From: Lates calcarifer
Taxonomy: Eukaryota; Chordata; Actinopteri; Centropomidae
Assembly: GCF_001640805.2 (NCBI RefSeq)
Contig: NC_066850.1
Coordinates: 16,923,036 to 16,987,035, forward strand
Length of the DNA: 64,000 bases
Direction of reading: 5' to 3'
The first letter of the stretch is position 1. Every line of letters begins with the position of its first letter. The notes beneath the pieces were generated by a model. The model was not told the origin of the DNA and made no database searches. It saw only the letters and a program-made list of their open reading frames with translations. Both the position numbers and the translations under genes were made by a program. This document shows positions 61,781 to 64,000 of the stretch, piece by piece.

Positions 61781-61841
61781 ATGGATTTTAACATGGAGAA
61801 AACGAGTTCACAGGCCCTGCTGTCATGTGGCAACGGAGCAG
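61781..61841 (+). CDS. nopchap1: nopchap1 exon 1
   Basis: Encodes MDFNMEKTSSQALLSCGNGA and the first base of Gly. The donor G|GTCTGT is weak at +3 and +4, but the join to exon 2 is in phase and yields a GLSEKLLLKP segment aligned with human GIWDRLLIN. Confidence 0.75.
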
Positions 61842-63455
61842 GTCTGTATGCCTACATTAGCTGTTTAAAATTAGAGGATATATGCCGAGAATTAGAGAAT
61901 ATGTGAACAGGAAGAGCCTGTGTTTAGCTATGATACAATGAAAAGGTAGCTAGCTACGTTGTCGAAGTACAGTTTCAACCCAGCAAATACTTTCTTCTTA
62001 CAGAAATACCATTAAAGTGGTTTAAATGTGTAGCTCCTGGAGGAGTGCAGGGTTTATACACACATTGTAAAGTTCATGTTCAGTGAAAGGTTTGGAGTTT
62101 GAAATGTTTATCAGCTCTGGAACTGTCCATAACTCAATAGGGAACTAATGACATTTTAGTTAGTTCTGGTGTGGTTCTAGGGCAAATGGTTAATGTTAGA
62201 AACAAGCAGCATACAGTGCATTTCAAGACAAAGCTACAATTTGCGTAATGTTTTTATAGCAGTGTTCTGGATATAAGTTCCTTGAGAGCATCCAAACTTG
62301 AAACATCAATCTTGAATCACAGTCCCTTTGTAACTTTGTGCTCTGAACTCTTTTTGTGTCTTAGTCACCTTAGAGAAACATGTTAAATGAAGTCTGTTAG
62401 GTTAGCTGTGATAAGGTGTAAAGAACCTGTTTGTTTTGCTGCCAGGTCTCAGTGAGAAGCTTCTCCTCAAGCCAAGGGCTGGCAGATCCCTGCAGACAGA
62501 GAGAGTCCCAAGAAGCAGTGGTGAGACTAAACATCACTTCCCTGCATGATGTATTGTTATTAAGTTCCTCTTTTACATTATTTGTAGGAAAACTAAGAAC
62601 ACAAAACCGTTGTGAAGACATATGATGTGTTGTTTGTTGTGTATCAGTGTTGGAGCGGCTGCAGAGCTTCCTGCCTCAGATGGCTGAAGCCAACGAGAAG
62701 CTGAAGCGGCAGATGGAGGAGGCTCCTGCTGGACACTTCGATATAGAGAGTGTGGAGGAGGCACAGAGGGTCATAGAGATGGTGAGTGTCAGTCTGTGTC
62801 TTCCTGTCAACTTAAGCACCTGTAAAAAAAAAAAAAAAAAACCAACTCGTAAGATACCCTGGGAAAACAACTACATCATGTACATAAAGAGAAAATGCAG
62901 GTGAGCTAAATTGAAATGGAAGAGGGACAGATTTCATGTTTTGCTCTCATCTCTGAAGGAACTGATGTCCATGTACCAAAAAGCATAATTTCCACAAACT
63001 ATAAATAAATAAATCCCAGACAATCAATGCTGTTTTTTTTTTCTTTCCACAACCACCATGGAACTATCCTGAAAAACTATTCCATCCCAAAGTGAATGTA
63101 AACCATCCCAAAAGCCAAATATAATTCTTTAAACTTAATTATCATTTATAGTTACTAGTCGTTAGTGGCATAATAACATTTTTCACCCTTTTCATCTGGG
63201 TTATTATTCCTATAGTTTTCAATATTATTTCTTGTATGAGTTGACTGAGTCATGATCTCTTCCTCTTGTTCTCAGGATGTAGCACTGGTGGAGCTCAACG
63301 GTTCAGACAGTGAGTCTGAAGATGACGAAGAATCGTCAGACTCTGAGGAGGAATCTGACTCTGATGATGAGCAAGAGATCACAGAGCAGAACCTTAAACT
63401 ACCTGGAGACAAAGGCAAGAAGACGAAAGCCAACATCCAGGTTCTGGACCAGTAG
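61781..63455 (+). CDS. nopchap1: nopchap1 (C12orf45), NOP protein chaperone 1, complete
   Basis: Four exons (61781-61841, 62446-62520, 62648-62781, 63276-63455) join in phase to 149 residues. The human protein (C12orf45/NOPCHAP1, 185 residues) is a small acidic nuclear cofactor that links NOP58 to the RUVBL1/RUVBL2 (R2TP) machinery during box C/D snoRNP assembly. Landmarks shared with human: VLERLQSFLPQMAEANEKLK (helical), APAGHFDIES, IEMDVALVELN, then a Ser/Asp/Glu-rich stretch (about residues 99-122) and a KLPGDKGKK...IQVLDQ tail. The tail lacks the lysine-rich end seen in human. The first Met has G at -3 and +4; a second Met at codon 5 is an alternative. Synteny next to slc41a2 matches human. 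Confidence 0.92.
61842..62445 (+). other. nopchap1 intron 1
   Basis: 604 bp, no feature recognised. Confidence 0.75.
62446..62520 (+). CDS. nopchap1: nopchap1 exon 2
   Basis: 75 nt encoding LSEKLLLKPRAGRSLQTERV then PRSS, acceptor TTGCTGCCAG, donor G|GTGAGA. Too short to stand out as an open frame. Confidence 0.87.
62648..62781 (+). CDS. nopchap1: nopchap1 exon 3
   Basis: 134 nt encoding VLERLQSFLPQMAEANEKLK through EEAQRVIEM, the most conserved part. Donor ATG|GTGAGT, phase 0. Confidence 0.93.
62782..63275 (+). other. nopchap1 intron 3
   Basis: 494 bp with a 19-bp A run at 62824-62842 and a short T run near 63031-63040. Confidence 0.85.
63276..63455 (+). CDS. nopchap1: nopchap1 exon 4
   Basis: 59 codons plus TAG. 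Starts DVALVELNGSDSESEDDEES after acceptor GTTCTCAG. The acidic Ser-rich run offers many casein-kinase-2-type sites (S-x-x-E/D); that use is inferred. Confidence 0.94.
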   Translation, partial: DVALVELNGSDSESEDDEESSDSEEESDSDDEQEITEQNLKLPGDKGKKTKANIQVLDQ

Positions 63456-64000
63456 GGGGGAATAGACGAGTCAGCTGCACAGACTTTTTGCTGCATGTTG
63501 TTTCTTTTCTCCCTGAGGTGATAAAAACCAACCAGTGACAAAACCTCTGCCTCAGGGGTGAAGGGACTTTAAAGCAACTTCATGGACACACAGAAGTGGT
63601 GAATGGAAAAGCTCTTGTGCAGAGGCAAAGCTGAGTCATTGTTACGGGAACAACAGTACATGTTATTTGACTGGATTGATGTCATAGTTGCAAAAGGCCT
63701 TTGGAGCCAGAACAGATATTGTGATTACCTCATCCAGTCTGACCATCAGCTGACCACGAGACCTCTCATTGTACACGAAGTGTGAAGTGGATAACACTGT
63801 GGCTCACCTTGTTTTGATGAGTGTGCACGCATCAGCTCAGGCTACAAGCTATTTGAGGAAGATGGGCCACCTGAGAAGAGATGAGGTGAGGTACATGGTA
63901 GCGTGTACACATACTCTTCTACATTTAGATTTATTCATTTTTAAATTAATGAAGTTTCATCAAGTTGTTGAAATTAAATACCATATTCTCTGGCTGGATT
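63456..64000 (+). other. nopchap1 3' UTR / downstream
   Basis: No further exon recognised. A variant signal ATTAAA occurs at 63973-63978, close to the window edge. The 60-codon frame at 63603-63785 has no recognisable domain. Confidence 0.45.

Noticed and set aside
1..64000. CRISPR array, operon, prophage or bacterial-type defence system
   Set aside because: The window is clearly vertebrate nuclear DNA with spliced genes; the repeats are transposons and microsatellites, not spaced direct repeats.
1..64000. Canonical tRNA, rRNA or snoRNA gene
   Set aside because: Only degraded tRNA-like SINE heads were seen; no intact cloverleaf or rRNA segment was found by eye.

Overview
This is nuclear DNA from a ray-finned fish, most likely a percomorph teleost. 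The protein-coding exons are vertebrate, with GT-AG introns. The gene order chst11 - slc41a2 - nopchap1 matches human 12q23.3 (CHST11 - SLC41A2 - C12orf45). The spacer DNA carries typical teleost repeats: Tc1-like elements, tRNA-derived SINEs, L2/Rex-like LINE ends, hAT pieces and CA/GT microsatellites. All family assignments come from reading the translated sequence against remembered family features; no database search was run.

Layout. (1) 1-3172, plus strand: the last two coding exons of chst11, a Golgi chondroitin 4-O-sulfotransferase. The first ~68 codons lie upstream, outside the window. A probable 3' UTR runs to about 4.05 kb. (2) 4.05-24.6 kb: about 20 kb with no convincing gene. It holds scattered, decayed transposon fragments, microsatellites and several short inverted-repeat elements. 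(3) 24.7-61.1 kb, minus strand: the whole slc41a2 gene (Mg2+ transporter of the SLC41/MgtE family). I traced ten coding exons (25490 to 60154) that join in phase to give a 567-residue protein. One likely non-coding first exon is near 61.0 kb. The long introns hold an internally deleted hAT/ZBED transposon, three Tc1-family remnants, LINE ends, TIR elements and two perfect or near-perfect hairpins. (4) 61.78-63.46 kb, plus strand: nopchap1 (C12orf45), four coding exons, 149 residues, with a candidate poly(A) signal near the window end.

slc41a2 and nopchap1 are head-to-head, with start codons about 1.6 kb apart and probable first exons about 0.7 kb apart, which suggests a shared promoter region. 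The three genes have unrelated jobs: glycosaminoglycan sulfation, Mg2+ transport, and box C/D snoRNP assembly. Their adjacency is ancestral vertebrate synteny, not an operon.

I found no evidence for a new biological system. The points most worth a second look are: a short uORF whose stop overlaps the slc41a2 start codon (ATGA); two slc41a2 splice donors placed in or beside GT/CA repeats; an internally deleted BED + hATC transposon remnant; matched ends of one Tc1-like family at 15.6 and 36.4 kb; and several undescribed-looking inverted repeats.
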